64,000 nucleotides of DNA from Nitrospirota bacterium (GCA_014859105.1 JACUUX010000004.1:41709-105708); one strand, 5' to 3'. Positions 51,265 through 60,355 are shown, counted from the first letter of the stretch. Numbers and translations: made by a program. Notes: generated by a model not told the origin, from the letters alone.

Positions 51265-52484
51265 GCCTCCGGAAAAAAATAGCCTTATTCCTCGCTATAA
51301 TGGGGCCAGGTATAATTACCGCAAATATCGATAACGATGCAATCGGTATCACAACCTATTCTGTAGCAGGCGCCCATTACGGTTATTCCCTCTTGTGGAC
51401 ACTTATACCAACAACCATCGCCCTTGTAGTGATACAAGAAATGGTAGGAAGAATGGGTGTTATAACAGGCAAGGGCCTTTCGGACCTTATAAGGGAGAAT
51501 TACGGTATAAGGTCAACATTTTTTATGATGGTGGTTCTTATCATTGCAAATTTCGGAACAACCGTTGGTAATTTTGCAGGATGGGCAGCGAGTATGGAAA
51601 TCCTTGGTCTGAGCAAATATATAATGGTCCCGATAGGCGCTGTGTCCATATGGATTCTCGTTACAAGGGGGGGGTACAGGGTGGTGGAGAAAATACTTCT
51701 TGTTGCATGTCTCCTCTACTTTGGATATGTCATCTCAGGATTTATGGCAAGACCGGAGTGGGCGGGTGTCTTAGAAGGCGCCCTTGTTCCAAAGATAAAA
51801 AAGGAACCAGAATTTATTATGTTAAGCATAGCCATCATTGGAACAACGATTACTCCTTGGATGCAATTTTACCTCCAGGGATCCATAGCAGATAAGGGTA
51901 TAAGAAAAGAACACTATAAGTTATCACGGCTTGATGTAATAATAGGATGTTCTATCACTGACATTGTTGCTTTCTTCATAATAGTTACCTGTGCTGCAAC
52001 TCTCTTCCCCTTCGGCATAAGAATACATGAGGCATCAGAGGCGGCCGCAGCACTCGGACCCCTTGCCGGAGATTATGCGTCCTTTATTTTTGCCCTATGC
52101 CTTGCAAATGGCGCCCTCCTGGGTGCAATAATCGTTCCCCTTGCTACTGCATACTGTGTATGCGAAGCTATGGGTTGGGAAAGGGGCGTGAATAAAACCT
52201 TCAGGGAGGCACCTCAATTTTTGGGTATATATACGTTTATGATAGTTATCGCAGCCCTTCTGATACTTATACCAGGAGCTCCACTTGTTCTTCTCATGGT
52301 GCTGTCTTCTGTGCTAAATGGGATGCTCCTTCCCTTTGTCCTGATATATGCAATATCTCTCGTTAACGATAGAAAGATTATGGGTGAATACATCAATTCA
52401 AAAATTTATAACTATATATCATGGGGTACAGTTATAGCGTTAATCTGTCTCACTGTTTCATGGGTAATCATCTCGATACTTTAG
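51261..52484 (+). CDS. NRAMP-family divalent metal carrier (unusual motif)
   Basis: 407 residues with about 11 hydrophobic segments. The first segment has GPGIITANIDNDAIGITTYS, where the normal DPGN is replaced by IDNDA. The TM6 MPHN region is GTTITPWMQFYLQGSIADK. So the metal-binding residues of classical Mn/Fe carriers are changed. NRAMP-related carriers with altered sites transport Mg2+ in some bacteria, which fits the MgtE-type sensor gene upstream. It overlaps it by 4 bases. The ion is a guess; family membership is firm. Confidence 0.85.
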   Translation: MSLRKKIALFLAIMGPGIITANIDNDAIGITTYSVAGAHYGYSLLWTLIPTTIALVVIQEMVGRMGVITGKGLSDLIRENYGIRSTFFMMVVLIIANFGTTVGNFAGWAASMEILGLSKYIMVPIGAVSIWILVTRGGYRVVEKILLVACLLYFGYVISGFMARPEWAGVLEGALVPKIKKEPEFIMLSIAIIGTTITPWMQFYLQGSIADKGIRKEHYKLSRLDVIIGCSITDIVAFFIIVTCAATLFPFGIRIHEASEAAAALGPLAGDYASFIFALCLANGALLGAIIVPLATAYCVCEAMGWERGVNKTFREAPQFLGIYTFMIVIAALLILIPGAPLVLLMVLSSVLNGMLLPFVLIYAISLVNDRKIMGEYINSKIYNYISWGTVIALICLTVSWVIISIL

Positions 52485-52539
52485 ATGAGCTGTGAGGTAA
52501 TGAACTACTCTACAGCAAGCTGCAAGGTATCTACGGTCT

Positions 52540-52634
52540 CCCCTCCCTTGACGGGAGGGGATGAAGGGGAGGGTGTTAAAAATAATCATCATCAAACACC
52601 CCTACCCTAACCCTCCCCCGTCAATGGGGAGGGT
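52540..52634. repeat. Imperfect inverted repeat, G/C-rich
   Basis: The arm ccctcccttgacgggagggg then atgaaggggagggtgtt is answered by aacacccctaccctaaccct then cccccgtcaatggggaggg. It has a ~17-base loop and arms near 38 bases with mismatches. It lies between the NRAMP-type gene and mtnA, both on the plus strand. The strong hairpin could limit read-through or stabilise the message. It is a different sequence family from the tgtcat repeats. Confidence 0.75.
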
Positions 52635-52692
52635 AAAATAGGGAATCCCGAAGAAAAGCTTCGAGGAATTCTTTAGATTAAAAAGAGGTTTT

Positions 52693-53769
52693 ATGGTTAA
52701 AACAATTGAATGGGTTAATGGAAAGGTAATCATGCTTGATCAGTCCAGACTCCCTCTGGAGGTCTCCTTTATTGAGTGTTCTGACTACAGAAAAGTTGCA
52801 GAAGGCATAAGAGAGCTGTGGATAAGGGGAGCACCTGCCATAGGCATAGCAGCGGCAATGGGTATTGCACTGGGTGCACAGGAAATAAAAGCAGACAACT
52901 TTACTGATTTCATGAGAGAACTCGGTCCTGTTTTTAATGAAGTGCTTTCCACAAGACCTACTGCAGTGAATATAAAATGGGCTGTGGAGAGAATAAAAAG
53001 TCTTTTAATACAGAGAAGGGAAGAATCAATAGATAGATTAAAAGCACTCCTGATAGAGGAAGCAAAGAAAATCCTTGAAGAAGATATTGAGGTCAATAAG
53101 GCTATTGGCAGGTGGGGAGCAGAGTTTATCAAAGATGGTGACACTATTCTAACTCACTGCAATGCAGGTGCGCTTGCCACAGGTGGATACGGTACAGCCA
53201 CTGCTCCAATGCTTGTTGCAAAAGAAGAGGGAAAAAGAATTCAGGTTATAGCCGATGAGACAAGGCCTGTGCTTCAGGGTGCAAGGCTCACAGCATGGGA
53301 GTTAATGCAGGAAGGCATACCGGTCACTTTGATTACTGACAATACTGCCGGAGCTCTTATGAAAAGAGGTGAAATAGACCTTGTAATTGTTGGTACCGAC
53401 AGAACAGCACGCAACGGCGACGTTGCGAATAAAATTGGTACATATACATTAGCTGTTCTGTGCAAAGAACACAAAGTCCCCTTTTATGTTGCTGCACCTC
53501 TGAGCAGTATTGATTTCTCAATTACATCGGGTGAATTCATTCCTATTGAAGAAAGGGGACCGGAAGAAGTAACTTGTATTTTTGCAAAATACCGGATAGC
53601 ACCTGATGGTGTAAATGTTAGAAATATAGCATTTGATGTGACCCCCCATAAATACGTTACTGCTATCATCACTGAAAAAGGTGCTTTCATACCCGGGGAT
53701 TTAAAGAAGCTGATGAAGAAGGATGTTAATCTTGAGAGATTGAGGGTTAGACCTTATTTTAAATCATAA
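52693..53769 (+). CDS. mtnA: S-methyl-5-thioribose-1-phosphate isomerase
   Basis: 358 residues of the eIF2B-alpha-like family. It has LWIRGAPAIGIAAAMGIALG, LSTRPTAVNIKWAVERI, the catalytic Cys in ILTHCNAGALATGGYGTA, and the catalytic Asp in VGTDRTARNGDVANKIGTY. It isomerises methylthioribose-1-P to methylthioribulose-1-P in methionine salvage. The MTA deaminase-type gene at 17269 could supply an upstream step via the methylthioinosine route. An aagaggttt precedes the ATG. The G/C repeat is upstream. Confidence 0.94.
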   Translation: MVKTIEWVNGKVIMLDQSRLPLEVSFIECSDYRKVAEGIRELWIRGAPAIGIAAAMGIALGAQEIKADNFTDFMRELGPVFNEVLSTRPTAVNIKWAVERIKSLLIQRREESIDRLKALLIEEAKKILEEDIEVNKAIGRWGAEFIKDGDTILTHCNAGALATGGYGTATAPMLVAKEEGKRIQVIADETRPVLQGARLTAWELMQEGIPVTLITDNTAGALMKRGEIDLVIVGTDRTARNGDVANKIGTYTLAVLCKEHKVPFYVAAPLSSIDFSITSGEFIPIEERGPEEVTCIFAKYRIAPDGVNVRNIAFDVTPHKYVTAIITEKGAFIPGDLKKLMKKDVNLERLRVRPYFKS

Positions 53770-53815
53770 AACTGCGCCTCTTGACTTTAAAACAAAGGCT
53801 ATCCTACCATTAAGG

Positions 53816-54787
53816 ATGGTTTTAGATGAGGTCTTCAGATTGTATGAAACTGAACTGAGGGTTGTAGAAGATAGGATAAGGGACCTTTTCAAGAGTCCTG
53901 TTATGACGATACCGCTTATAGGACAGTATATTTTAGACGGAGGAGGAAAACGGCTCAGGCCACTGATACTGTTACTCAGCTCTGAGCTTGCAGGTTACAG
54001 AGGTGATTCCCGCCTCACTCTTGCAGGGATTATTGAATCAATACATACTGCATCACTGCTTCACGATGATGTGATTGATGGTGCGGAAATAAGGAGGCGG
54101 AAAAAGCCTGCTCACTCAATCTGGGGAAACCAGGTCGTAATACTCGTCGGTGATTTCCTTTATTCAAATGCATTGAGACTTGCTGTTTTACAGCAAAGTC
54201 AGAGGATTATGGAAACACTCTCCGAGGCTACTACAAGAATGACGGAAGGTGAAATCTTTCAGCTTGCAAAAACAGGTGACCCTGACATAACTGAAGATGA
54301 ATACCTTGATATTATTTCTGCAAAAACCGCTGCCCTCATCTCAGCTGCGTGCAAAATTGGAGCAATCCTCGGCTCACTGCCTCAAGACATGGAAAATGCA
54401 CTTACACGCTTCGGGATGAAGACAGGTATTGCTTTTCAGATGGCAGATGATATACTTGATTATATGGCAGATGAGAATGAGCTCGGCAAAAGGCTTGGAA
54501 AAGACCTCAAAGAAGGAAAGATAACGTTACCCCTTATTTACCTCTTAAAAACAGCATCAGATAGTGAAAAGGAAGAAATCAAAGCTATTATTAAACATGG
54601 TTTCAAAAACAGAGGCTTAAGGAAAATATTGAAGCTTTTCAAAAAATATAATTCAATAGAACTCTCTCTCCAGAGAGCACATAATTTTACAGTTGAAGCT
54701 AAGTCTGAACTTGCAATTTTTTCAGATTCACCTGCCAAACAATCATTGTTGAGCATTGCAGACTATACTCTCCTCAGAGGAAGATAG
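53816..54787 (+). CDS. Long-chain trans-polyprenyl diphosphate synthase
   Basis: 323 residues. The first Asp-rich motif is LLHDDVIDGAEIRR (DDxxD, about 84-88) and the second ADDILDYMAD. GGKRLRPLILLL is the substrate-binding start. Small residues before the first motif (TASLLHDDV) fit a long-chain (octaprenyl-type) product for quinone side chains, but the length cannot be set by eye. It is immediately followed (no gap) by the AMMECR1 gene. Confidence 0.93.
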   Translation: MVLDEVFRLYETELRVVEDRIRDLFKSPVMTIPLIGQYILDGGGKRLRPLILLLSSELAGYRGDSRLTLAGIIESIHTASLLHDDVIDGAEIRRRKKPAHSIWGNQVVILVGDFLYSNALRLAVLQQSQRIMETLSEATTRMTEGEIFQLAKTGDPDITEDEYLDIISAKTAALISAACKIGAILGSLPQDMENALTRFGMKTGIAFQMADDILDYMADENELGKRLGKDLKEGKITLPLIYLLKTASDSEKEEIKAIIKHGFKNRGLRKILKLFKKYNSIELSLQRAHNFTVEAKSELAIFSDSPAKQSLLSIADYTLLRGR

Positions 54788-55291
54788 ATGCACCCGCTGG
54801 TTGAACTTGCAAAAAAAAGTGTAGAGAGATATATCAGGGAAGGAAAAATCATGAAATTACCTGAAATTCCTCCTGAACTGGATGAGAAGGCAGGCGTCTT
54901 TGTATGTATTAAAAAAAACGGTCAACTGAGAGGATGCATAGGAACTTTTATGCCTGCTACAGAGTGTGTGGTAAAGGAAACTATACTGAACTCGATATCT
55001 GCTGCAATAAAAGATCCTCGTTTTCCTCCTGTTAATGAGTATGAACTTGATGAAATCGAATATACTGTAGATGTACTTTCCTGCCCTGAGAAGGTGAATG
55101 ATATATCTGAGCTTAATCCAAAAAAATATGGGGTAATTGTTGTTTCAGGAAACAGAAGGGGACTTTTGCTACCTGATCTTGAAGGAGTTGATACCGTCGA
55201 GGAACAATTGAGAATAGCAAAAATGAAAGCAAATATACTGCCTTATGAAGATGCAGAAATCTACAGATTCAAGGTTAAAAGATATAAATGA
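54788..55291 (+). CDS. amrA: AMMECR1-domain protein (AmmeMemoRadiSam system protein A type)
   Basis: 167 residues, the full AMMECR1 domain: [20 protein letters not shown] with the invariant [27 protein letters not shown] and [20 protein letters not shown]. In many anaerobes it is grouped with a MEMO-type and a radical SAM gene (AmmeMemoRadiSam), but here neither partner is next to it. Its chemistry is unsettled. The ATG overlaps the polyprenyl synthase end, and the stop overlaps the next start by 4 bases, so it is in a coupled set. Confidence 0.85.
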   Translation: MHPLVELAKKSVERYIREGKIMKLPEIPPELDEKAGVFVCIKKNGQLRGCIGTFMPATECVVKETILNSISAAIKDPRFPPVNEYELDEIEYTVDVLSCPEKVNDISELNPKKYGVIVVSGNRRGLLLPDLEGVDTVEEQLRIAKMKANILPYEDAEIYRFKVKRYK

Positions 55292-56733
55292 TGGAAATAC
55301 CGCTTACAGACAATGTTAAAGATATAAGCCTGCCAAAATTGCTTGCTAATCTAAACCGTAACAGAAAAACTGGCACACTTGTAATAAAGACACCTGTATT
55401 TACTAAAAAAGCATACCTGTTAAAAGGGGATGCTATTTTTGCCTCGTCAACATATGAAGATGACAGGCTGGGCGAAATGCTTATCAAAGCAGGAAAAATA
55501 ACAATGGAACAGTATGACAGGTCCGTTGAACTACTCAAACATACAGGGAAAAGGCAGGGTGCTATACTTGTCGAACTGGGATATATTACTCCCAAAGAAC
55601 TGTTCTGGGAAGTCAAATACCAGGTGAAAGAGATAATATACAGCCTTTTTCAGCTTGAAGACGCAAGATATGAATTCGTGGAAGGTGACATACCTCCAGA
55701 TGAAGTAATAACTTTGAAAATGAGTATGGGCAACTTAATATATGAGGGTGTTAAAAGAATAGATAACCTGACGAGAATACGCAAAGAGATGCCGGCTGCC
55801 GGGAGTATCTTAAAACTGAGCAACGACCCTGCAACTCTTTTTCAGGATGTTGAACTCACACCACAGGACAGAAAAATGCTGACCATGATTGACGGAACCA
55901 TGTCTATTAAAGATCTCATTAACGGCTCATGGATTGGCTCGTTTGAAGCCATGAGGATTTTATATGTACTGTGGTCTATAGGGATATTGGAAGAGAAGGA
56001 GTCAGTTGAAAAATTAGAAGAAGAACTTGAGACCATATCGCTCGAAGATATATTGCAGCCCGTTTCAGAGGAAGAAGAGGTTTTTAAAAGAAGAGTTAAT
56101 GAGATATATTCAAAACTCAATAGCATAAGTGCGAATGACCTTCTTGAAGTCGGTGAAAACTTAGACGAAGAAACTTTAATAAAGAATTACTACAGGCTTT
56201 CGAAGGAATTCCATCCTGACAGATATTTCGCATCTGATGATCCTTCAATAAAAGATAAACTGACAGCGATATTCGATGCAATAACCCGGTCTTATAATCA
56301 ACTAAAAGATTCTGTTTTATCAAAAGAACAGGTTGTATTATCAGAAAAAAAAGAGGAACAAACACAGGAGGCTTCAGCTGCCCGGGATGCAGAAGACCAT
56401 TTCAAGCGTGGTATTGAAGAGTTTAAGGATGGCAACTTCCGGGAAGCTGTTGATTCTTTAAAATGGGCAACTAAACTGCAACCTGATAATGCAAAATACT
56501 GGAGTTATCTGTCTCTGGCTCTAACTAAAACTCCCAACGGTCTCAAAGATGCCGGGAAAGCACTATCCGAAGCAATTGAAATTGAACCGGATAATGCAGG
56601 GCATTATGTTAATCTTGGAATGATATACATCAGGGCTGGCATGAAGAAAATGGCGCACGATCAATTCGAAAATGCCCTGAAATTAGACCCGGATAATGTT
56701 AAGGCAAAAAAGGGGATCGAGAAGACAAAGTAG
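55288..56733 (+). CDS. DUF4388 - J-domain-like - TPR protein
   Basis: 481 residues. N-terminal DUF4388 module: [40 protein letters not shown], then [20 protein letters not shown], with a second module to about 190. The middle has a short J-domain-like segment [20 protein letters not shown], with the HPD triplet. The C-terminal ~130 residues are TPR repeats ([40 protein letters not shown]). It is a probable scaffold or chaperone-linked signalling protein. The DUF4388 protein at 20032 is a paralogue of its first part. No function is assigned. Confidence 0.75.
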   Translation: MMEIPLTDNVKDISLPKLLANLNRNRKTGTLVIKTPVFTKKAYLLKGDAIFASSTYEDDRLGEMLIKAGKITMEQYDRSVELLKHTGKRQGAILVELGYITPKELFWEVKYQVKEIIYSLFQLEDARYEFVEGDIPPDEVITLKMSMGNLIYEGVKRIDNLTRIRKEMPAAGSILKLSNDPATLFQDVELTPQDRKMLTMIDGTMSIKDLINGSWIGSFEAMRILYVLWSIGILEEKESVEKLEEELETISLEDILQPVSEEEEVFKRRVNEIYSKLNSISANDLLEVGENLDEETLIKNYYRLSKEFHPDRYFASDDPSIKDKLTAIFDAITRSYNQLKDSVLSKEQVVLSEKKEEQTQEASAARDAEDHFKRGIEEFKDGNFREAVDSLKWATKLQPDNAKYWSYLSLALTKTPNGLKDAGKALSEAIEIEPDNAGHYVNLGMIYIRAGMKKMAHDQFENALKLDPDNVKAKKGIEKTK

Positions 56734-56737
56734 TAAA

Positions 56738-57214
56738 TTATTTTCTTTTGAAAATCCCGCTCCTCCCTCCTCTTTTCTCCACGAGCATTATGTCAGAAAT
56801 AGTCATCTCCTTATCAACAGCCTTGCACATATCATAAATGGTTAGTGCAGCCACTGAAATTGCTGTAAGGGCTTCCATCTCGACCCCGGTTTGCCCGATA
56901 ACCTTTACCTGTGCTTCTATATCTATCTTATTCTTTTTACTGTCAGGATTAAAGTCTATTTTCACCGATGCAATATTCAATGGATGGCACATTGGAATCA
57001 GATTACCTGTCTTCTTTGCCGCCATTATACCTGCAATCCTGGCAACACAGAGAACATCGCCTTTTGAAATATTTTTATCTTCTATAAGTTTCAAGGTTTC
57101 AGGTTTCATATAGACAGAACCTCTTGCTGTAGCCATCCTGTGGGTTACTGGCTTTTCGCTAACGTCAACCATCTTCGCCCTGCCCTGCTTGTCTAAGTGA
57201 GTAAGTTTTTTCAT
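56738..57214 (-). CDS. moaC: Cyclic pyranopterin monophosphate synthase MoaC
   Basis: I start at the ATG giving [19 protein letters not shown] (158 residues, normal). The longer frame runs into tRNA-Leu and cannot be right. ggaaat lies ahead of the [37 protein letters not shown] (catalytic Lys/His region) and [25 protein letters not shown] segments define the family. It rearranges the GTP-derived intermediate to cyclic pyranopterin for molybdopterin. No other moa gene is nearby. It ends just after the DUF4388-J-TPR gene on the other strand. Confidence 0.94.
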   Translation of the reverse strand: MKKLTHLDKQGRAKMVDVSEKPVTHRMATARGSVYMKPETLKLIEDKNISKGDVLCVARIAGIMAAKKTGNLIPMCHPLNIASVKIDFNPDSKKNKIDIEAQVKVIGQTGVEMEALTAISVAALTIYDMCKAVDKEMTISDIMLVEKRGGRSGIFKRK

Positions 57215-57230
57215 AAATTTCCTGTCTTCA

Positions 57231-57317
57231 TGGTGCCGAAGGCGGGATTTGAACCCGCACGGCCTTTCGACCACCAGACCCTGAACCTGGCGCGTCTGCC
57301 AGTTCCGCCACTTCGGC
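57231..57317 (-). tRNA. tRNA-Leu (CAG anticodon)
   Basis: 87 bases including encoded CCA. Acceptor arms GCCGAAG/CTTCGGC match, and a long variable arm of class II is present. The anticodon loop TTCAGGG carries CAG (57281-57283) on stem CCAGG/TCTGG. The T loop GGTTCAAATCC is normal. It sits between moaC and the repeat element copy B (7 bases off its 5' end). Confidence 0.97.
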
Positions 57318-57323
57318 TTTTAT

Positions 57324-57465
57324 GCTATTAATCATCAAATATCTTAAAAGTTGTTTATGATCTTTATTATGTCATTGCCCGACCTCGATCGGGCAATCCA
57401 GAGAAATGAACTGGATTATCCGGTCAAGCCGGATAATGACGACCATTGGAACAGAGTTCGCTATG
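57324..57465. repeat. ~140-bp mobile-type repeat, copy B
   Basis: It shares both ends with the copy at 37421: ttaatcatcaaatatcttaa then aagttgtttatgatcttt on the left and ccattggaacagagttcgct then atg on the right. The middle is a different pair of palindromes (cattgcccgacctcgatcgg and ggattatccggtcaagccgg). It lies directly 5' of tRNA-Leu. Confidence 0.75.
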
Positions 57466-57514
57466 TATTATACCCGAAAAATGAATTGGACGTTGCATAT
57501 GAAGATTCGAATAT

Positions 57515-57967
57515 TTACCGGTAACCCGGCAGCCCTTCCGTCTTTGTCACAAGCCACTTAATTCTCTCCTTTTCGAGACTGAACTTTAAGTGTACCGGAT
57601 TGGGCAGATCTCCGACTATATAACCCGTCTCACCACCGGCAGTAGCAATAACCCTCACATCCATCTCTGTCGTAGCAGCTTTATTATCGACTTTTATATC
57701 GAGATTTTCATACTCGATCTGAATACCGCTCATCCTTTGAAAAATAGACTTCATATGTTCTTTTATATAAAGATACGTAAGCCCGTATTCGTCACGATAA
57801 TTATAAGAGACCTTCGACATCACGGCATCGATGTCTTCCTCCTCTATAGATTTCGCACCATCCCTGAAAAGTTTCTTTATTCTACTCTCGTCAGAAGGCC
57901 AGAGGATGTATATTATTACAGGTATGAGTATAAGAATTAATAAAATTGCAATAGACCTTTTACTCAA
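57515..57967 (-). CDS. Hypothetical membrane-anchored NTF2-like protein
   Basis: 150 residues. An N-terminal membrane anchor or signal (about 5-24, IAILLILILIPVIIYILWP) precedes a small alpha+beta domain. RIKKLFRDGAKSIEEEDIDA then VMSKVSYNYRDEYGLTYLY is like NTF2/SnoaL-type opening helices, followed by strands (EMDVRVIATAGGETGYIVGD). The fold assignment is tentative. It is transcribed alone or with bioA, which ends 49 bases upstream on the same strand. Confidence 0.55.
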   Translation of the reverse strand: MSKRSIAILLILILIPVIIYILWPSDESRIKKLFRDGAKSIEEEDIDAVMSKVSYNYRDEYGLTYLYIKEHMKSIFQRMSGIQIEYENLDIKVDNKAATTEMDVRVIATAGGETGYIVGDLPNPVHLKFSLEKERIKWLVTKTEGLPGYR

Positions 57968-58016
57968 TTACACACCCCTACCTCTTTATAGAGGGGAAAT
58001 TTAATATTTCAGCCCC

Positions 58017-59459
58017 CTACTCTTCTGTTACTGCAACTATTGCTTCTTTAATCACTCTGAGCAGTTGGTTCAGATTCTGATCGCTTATTGCTAAAGGAGG
58101 CATGATGACAATCACATTTCCGAGTGGTCTGATAAATACTCCTTTGTCTTGAGCCTGGTATGCAACCCGCCAACCCATCTTTTCAGCCCAGTCATATGGT
58201 TCCTTTGTGTTTTTATCCTTAACCATTTCTACACCTGCCATAAGCCCTGCATTCCGGACATCTCCGGTGTGCCGGAGATTTAAAACATCCTTAAGCCATG
58301 TTTCGAGTATCTCTATCTTGAATTTCAAACCCTCTAAAACTTTTTCCTTGTCAAATAAATCAAGACATGCAATGGCTGCAGCACATGCAAGTGGATTACC
58401 TGTATACGAATGACCATGAAAAAATGTCTTTAAATCCTTAAACTCACCAAGAAAGGCACTGTAAATTTCCTCAGTTGCTATTGTTACCGCCAGCGGCATA
58501 TAGCCTCCTGTTATGCCTTTGGAAAGACAAATAATATCAGGAACCACACCTTCATGCTCGCATGCAAACATCTTTCCCGTGCGTCCAAAACCTGTTGCCA
58601 CCTCATCTACAATCATGAGTATATTGTATTTAGTACATAATTCCCTTACTCCTTTGAGATATCCTGGTGGAGAGGTTATCATCCCTCCTGCTGCCTGTAT
58701 CAGAGGTTCTATAATTAACGCTGCGATCTCATATCCATAAGCCTTGAAAATTTCCTCCATTCCGGAAAGACATGCCAATTTACAATCAGGATATTTTTTA
58801 TCGAATTCGCATCTATAACAATACGGGGAAGGAGCTTTATAAGTCTTGAATAAAAGTGGTCCAAATGCTTTATGGAATATATCAACCCCACCGACGCTTA
58901 CCGCACCTATAGTGTCACCATGATATGCATTATTGAGGGACAGGAAACAATTTCTTCCTTCTATCCCTTTATGCCTCCAGTACTGAAATGCCATCTTGAG
59001 GGCAACTTCAACTGCGGTTGACCCATTATCGGAGTAAAAGACCTTACATAATCCCCCCTTACCTCCCTTTACTAAAGGGGGGATGGGGGGATTACCGAAG
59101 AGGAAAGCAGAATTTGTCTTCTGACCTCTTAATGACATCTGAACTATCTGTACCAGTCTCTCTGCCAGTTTTATTGCAGGGACATTGCTTAATCCGAGCA
59201 GGGTGCTATGTGCGATACTATCGAGTTGTTTTTTTATTGCATCATCTATTTCCTTCTTTCTATGTCCAAATATATTTACCCAGAGTGAAGAAACACCGTC
59301 AAGATACCATCTCCCGTAAATGTCCTTGATAAAACATTCCCTTCCTTCAGAGATGACGACCGGTGTTTCCTCAGTCCATTCCTTCATCTGCGTGAAGGGA
59401 TGCCAGATATATTTCCTGTCAAGCTCTTCAAGATGTTCGTTCTCTTCAAGAATGCTCAT
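58017..59459 (-). CDS. bioA: Adenosylmethionine--8-amino-7-oxononanoate aminotransferase (with a repeat insert)
   Basis: 480 residues, longer than the usual ~430-450. YIWHPFTQMKEWTEETP, VSSLWVNIFGHRKKEIDDAI, YSDNGSTAVEVALKMAFQYW, IVDEVATGFGRTGKMF and the PLP Lys in CLSKGITGGYMPLAVT define BioA. It forms diaminopelargonic acid in biotin synthesis with SAM as amino donor. Between RLVQIVQMS and CKVFYSDNG lies an extra stretch with GNPPIPPLVKGGKGG, encoded by a 46-bp palindromic repeat. The extra loop is before the PLP fold core, so activity may survive. No other bio gene is here. prmC lies 14 bases upstream on the same strand. Confidence 0.93.
   Translation of the reverse strand: MSILEENEHLEELDRKYIWHPFTQMKEWTEETPVVISEGRECFIKDIYGRWYLDGVSSLWVNIFGHRKKEIDDAIKKQLDSIAHSTLLGLSNVPAIKLAERLVQIVQMSLRGQKTNSAFLFGNPPIPPLVKGGKGGLCKVFYSDNGSTAVEVALKMAFQYWRHKGIEGRNCFLSLNNAYHGDTIGAVSVGGVDIFHKAFGPLLFKTYKAPSPYCYRCEFDKKYPDCKLACLSGMEEIFKAYGYEIAALIIEPLIQAAGGMITSPPGYLKGVRELCTKYNILMIVDEVATGFGRTGKMFACEHEGVVPDIICLSKGITGGYMPLAVTIATEEIYSAFLGEFKDLKTFFHGHSYTGNPLACAAAIACLDLFDKEKVLEGLKFKIEILETWLKDVLNLRHTGDVRNAGLMAGVEMVKDKNTKEPYDWAEKMGWRVAYQAQDKGVFIRPLGNVIVIMPPLAISDQNLNQLLRVIKEAIVAVTEE
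59049..59094. repeat. 46-bp palindromic repeat inside bioA
   Basis: taatcccccc...ggggggatta, 46 bases with a nested ctttactaaag inner pair. It matches the reverse complement of the prmC copy at 59975-60020 at 43 of 46 positions by hand count. It encodes the NPPIPPLVKGGKGG stretch of the bioA product. Confidence 0.85.
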
Positions 59460-59473
59460 TTTATCCCCCTGTT

Positions 59474-60355
59474 CTATTCGAATTGAGCAACAAGTATTCT
59501 CTCAATCCCCGCATAATCTTTTATTAAGTAAATATTCATAAACCCTGCATTCTCAGCCATCTTCCTTACAGTGTCTGCCTGGTTCACTCCGAGTTCAAGT
59601 AAAAGATATCCATTTTTTTTCAAATAATTTCCTGCCTCAGGGATTATGACTTTATAATAATCGAGCCCTTCTTCACCTCCATCCAGTGCCCCTACAGGCT
59701 CCCAGTCCCTAATTTCGGGCTGTAAATTCTTTAAATCATCCTTTCTTATATAAGGTGGATTTGAAAGTATAAGGTCAAAAGTCAATCTTCCTAAAGGTTC
59801 AAACAAAGACCCTTTAATAAATGTAACATTTTTGATACCGTTTATCTCAGCATTATTCTGTGCATATTCTATCGATGTCTCTGAAATATCTGTACCATAA
59901 ACCTTTGCTTCACGAAACTCTTTTGCAAGTGCAAGTGCTATACAACCACTGCCTGTGCATAGATCGAGAAGGTTTAATCCCCCCATCCCCCCTTTAGTAA
60001 AGTGGGGTAAGGAGGGATTATTCTTTTTATGTTTAATTATTCTTATCGCTTCTTCCACCAATAACTCTGTCTCGGGTCTTGGTATCAATAAACCCGTGCC
60101 TACTTTCATTTTTAAACCATAGAATTCTGTGCAGCCGAGGATATATTGAATGGGCTCCCTCTTTATTCTTCTTTTCAGGAGTTCGTTAATATCTGAATTA
60201 ATATCTTTCGGGATATCGGGATTATCCCTGTAAATTATCATCCTGCCTAAATTCATACAGTGCGAAACTATAAGCTCAGCCTCCCGTATTGCATTATCGA
60301 TGCCATGTTTTTCGAGTATTTCTTTTAATTTTCTAATTTTATCCAGTGCTTTCAT
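59474..60355 (-). CDS. prmC: Release factor glutamine methyltransferase (with a repeat insert)
   Basis: 293 residues. The N-terminal helical domain has RREPIQYILGCTEFYG-like segments. The SAM-binding LLDLCTGSGCIALALAKEF and the catalytic NPPYI (LILSNPPYIRKDD) follow. It methylates the GGQ glutamine of RF1/RF2. Between AIRIIKHKK and LNLLDLCTG is an extra NNPSLPHFTKGGMGG, encoded by the same 46-bp repeat found in bioA, in the opposite orientation. It sits on the domain-linker side of the SAM fold, so the enzyme may still fold. The usual prfA neighbour is absent. Confidence 0.93.
   Translation of the reverse strand: MKALDKIRKLKEILEKHGIDNAIREAELIVSHCMNLGRMIIYRDNPDIPKDINSDINELLKRRIKREPIQYILGCTEFYGLKMKVGTGLLIPRPETELLVEEAIRIIKHKKNNPSLPHFTKGGMGGLNLLDLCTGSGCIALALAKEFREAKVYGTDISETSIEYAQNNAEINGIKNVTFIKGSLFEPLGRLTFDLILSNPPYIRKDDLKNLQPEIRDWEPVGALDGGEEGLDYYKVIIPEAGNYLKKNGYLLLELGVNQADTVRKMAENAGFMNIYLIKDYAGIERILVAQFE
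59975..60020. repeat. 46-bp palindromic repeat inside prmC
   Basis: taatccccccatcccccctt...ggagggatta. Its reverse complement equals the bioA copy except for three bases. It adds 15-16 codons to prmC in frame (NPSLPHFTKGGMGG). Confidence 0.85.

Noticed and set aside
56738..57274. Longer moaC frame starting at 57274
   Set aside because: The first 20 codons overlap tRNA-Leu and do not match MoaC. The ATG at 57214 fits the family and has a ribosome binding site.
57967..58016. Terminator after bioA
   Set aside because: A small cctct/agagg hairpin is seen, but the following bases are G-rich with no T tail on the minus strand, so it is not called.
18677..60020. CRISPR array
   Set aside because: The repeated sequences are scattered palindromes without regular spacers, and no cas genes are present.
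59474..60355. Frameshift in prmC or bioA
   Set aside because: The extra peptides are in frame and both sides keep family motifs. They come from a repeat insertion, not from sequencing error.
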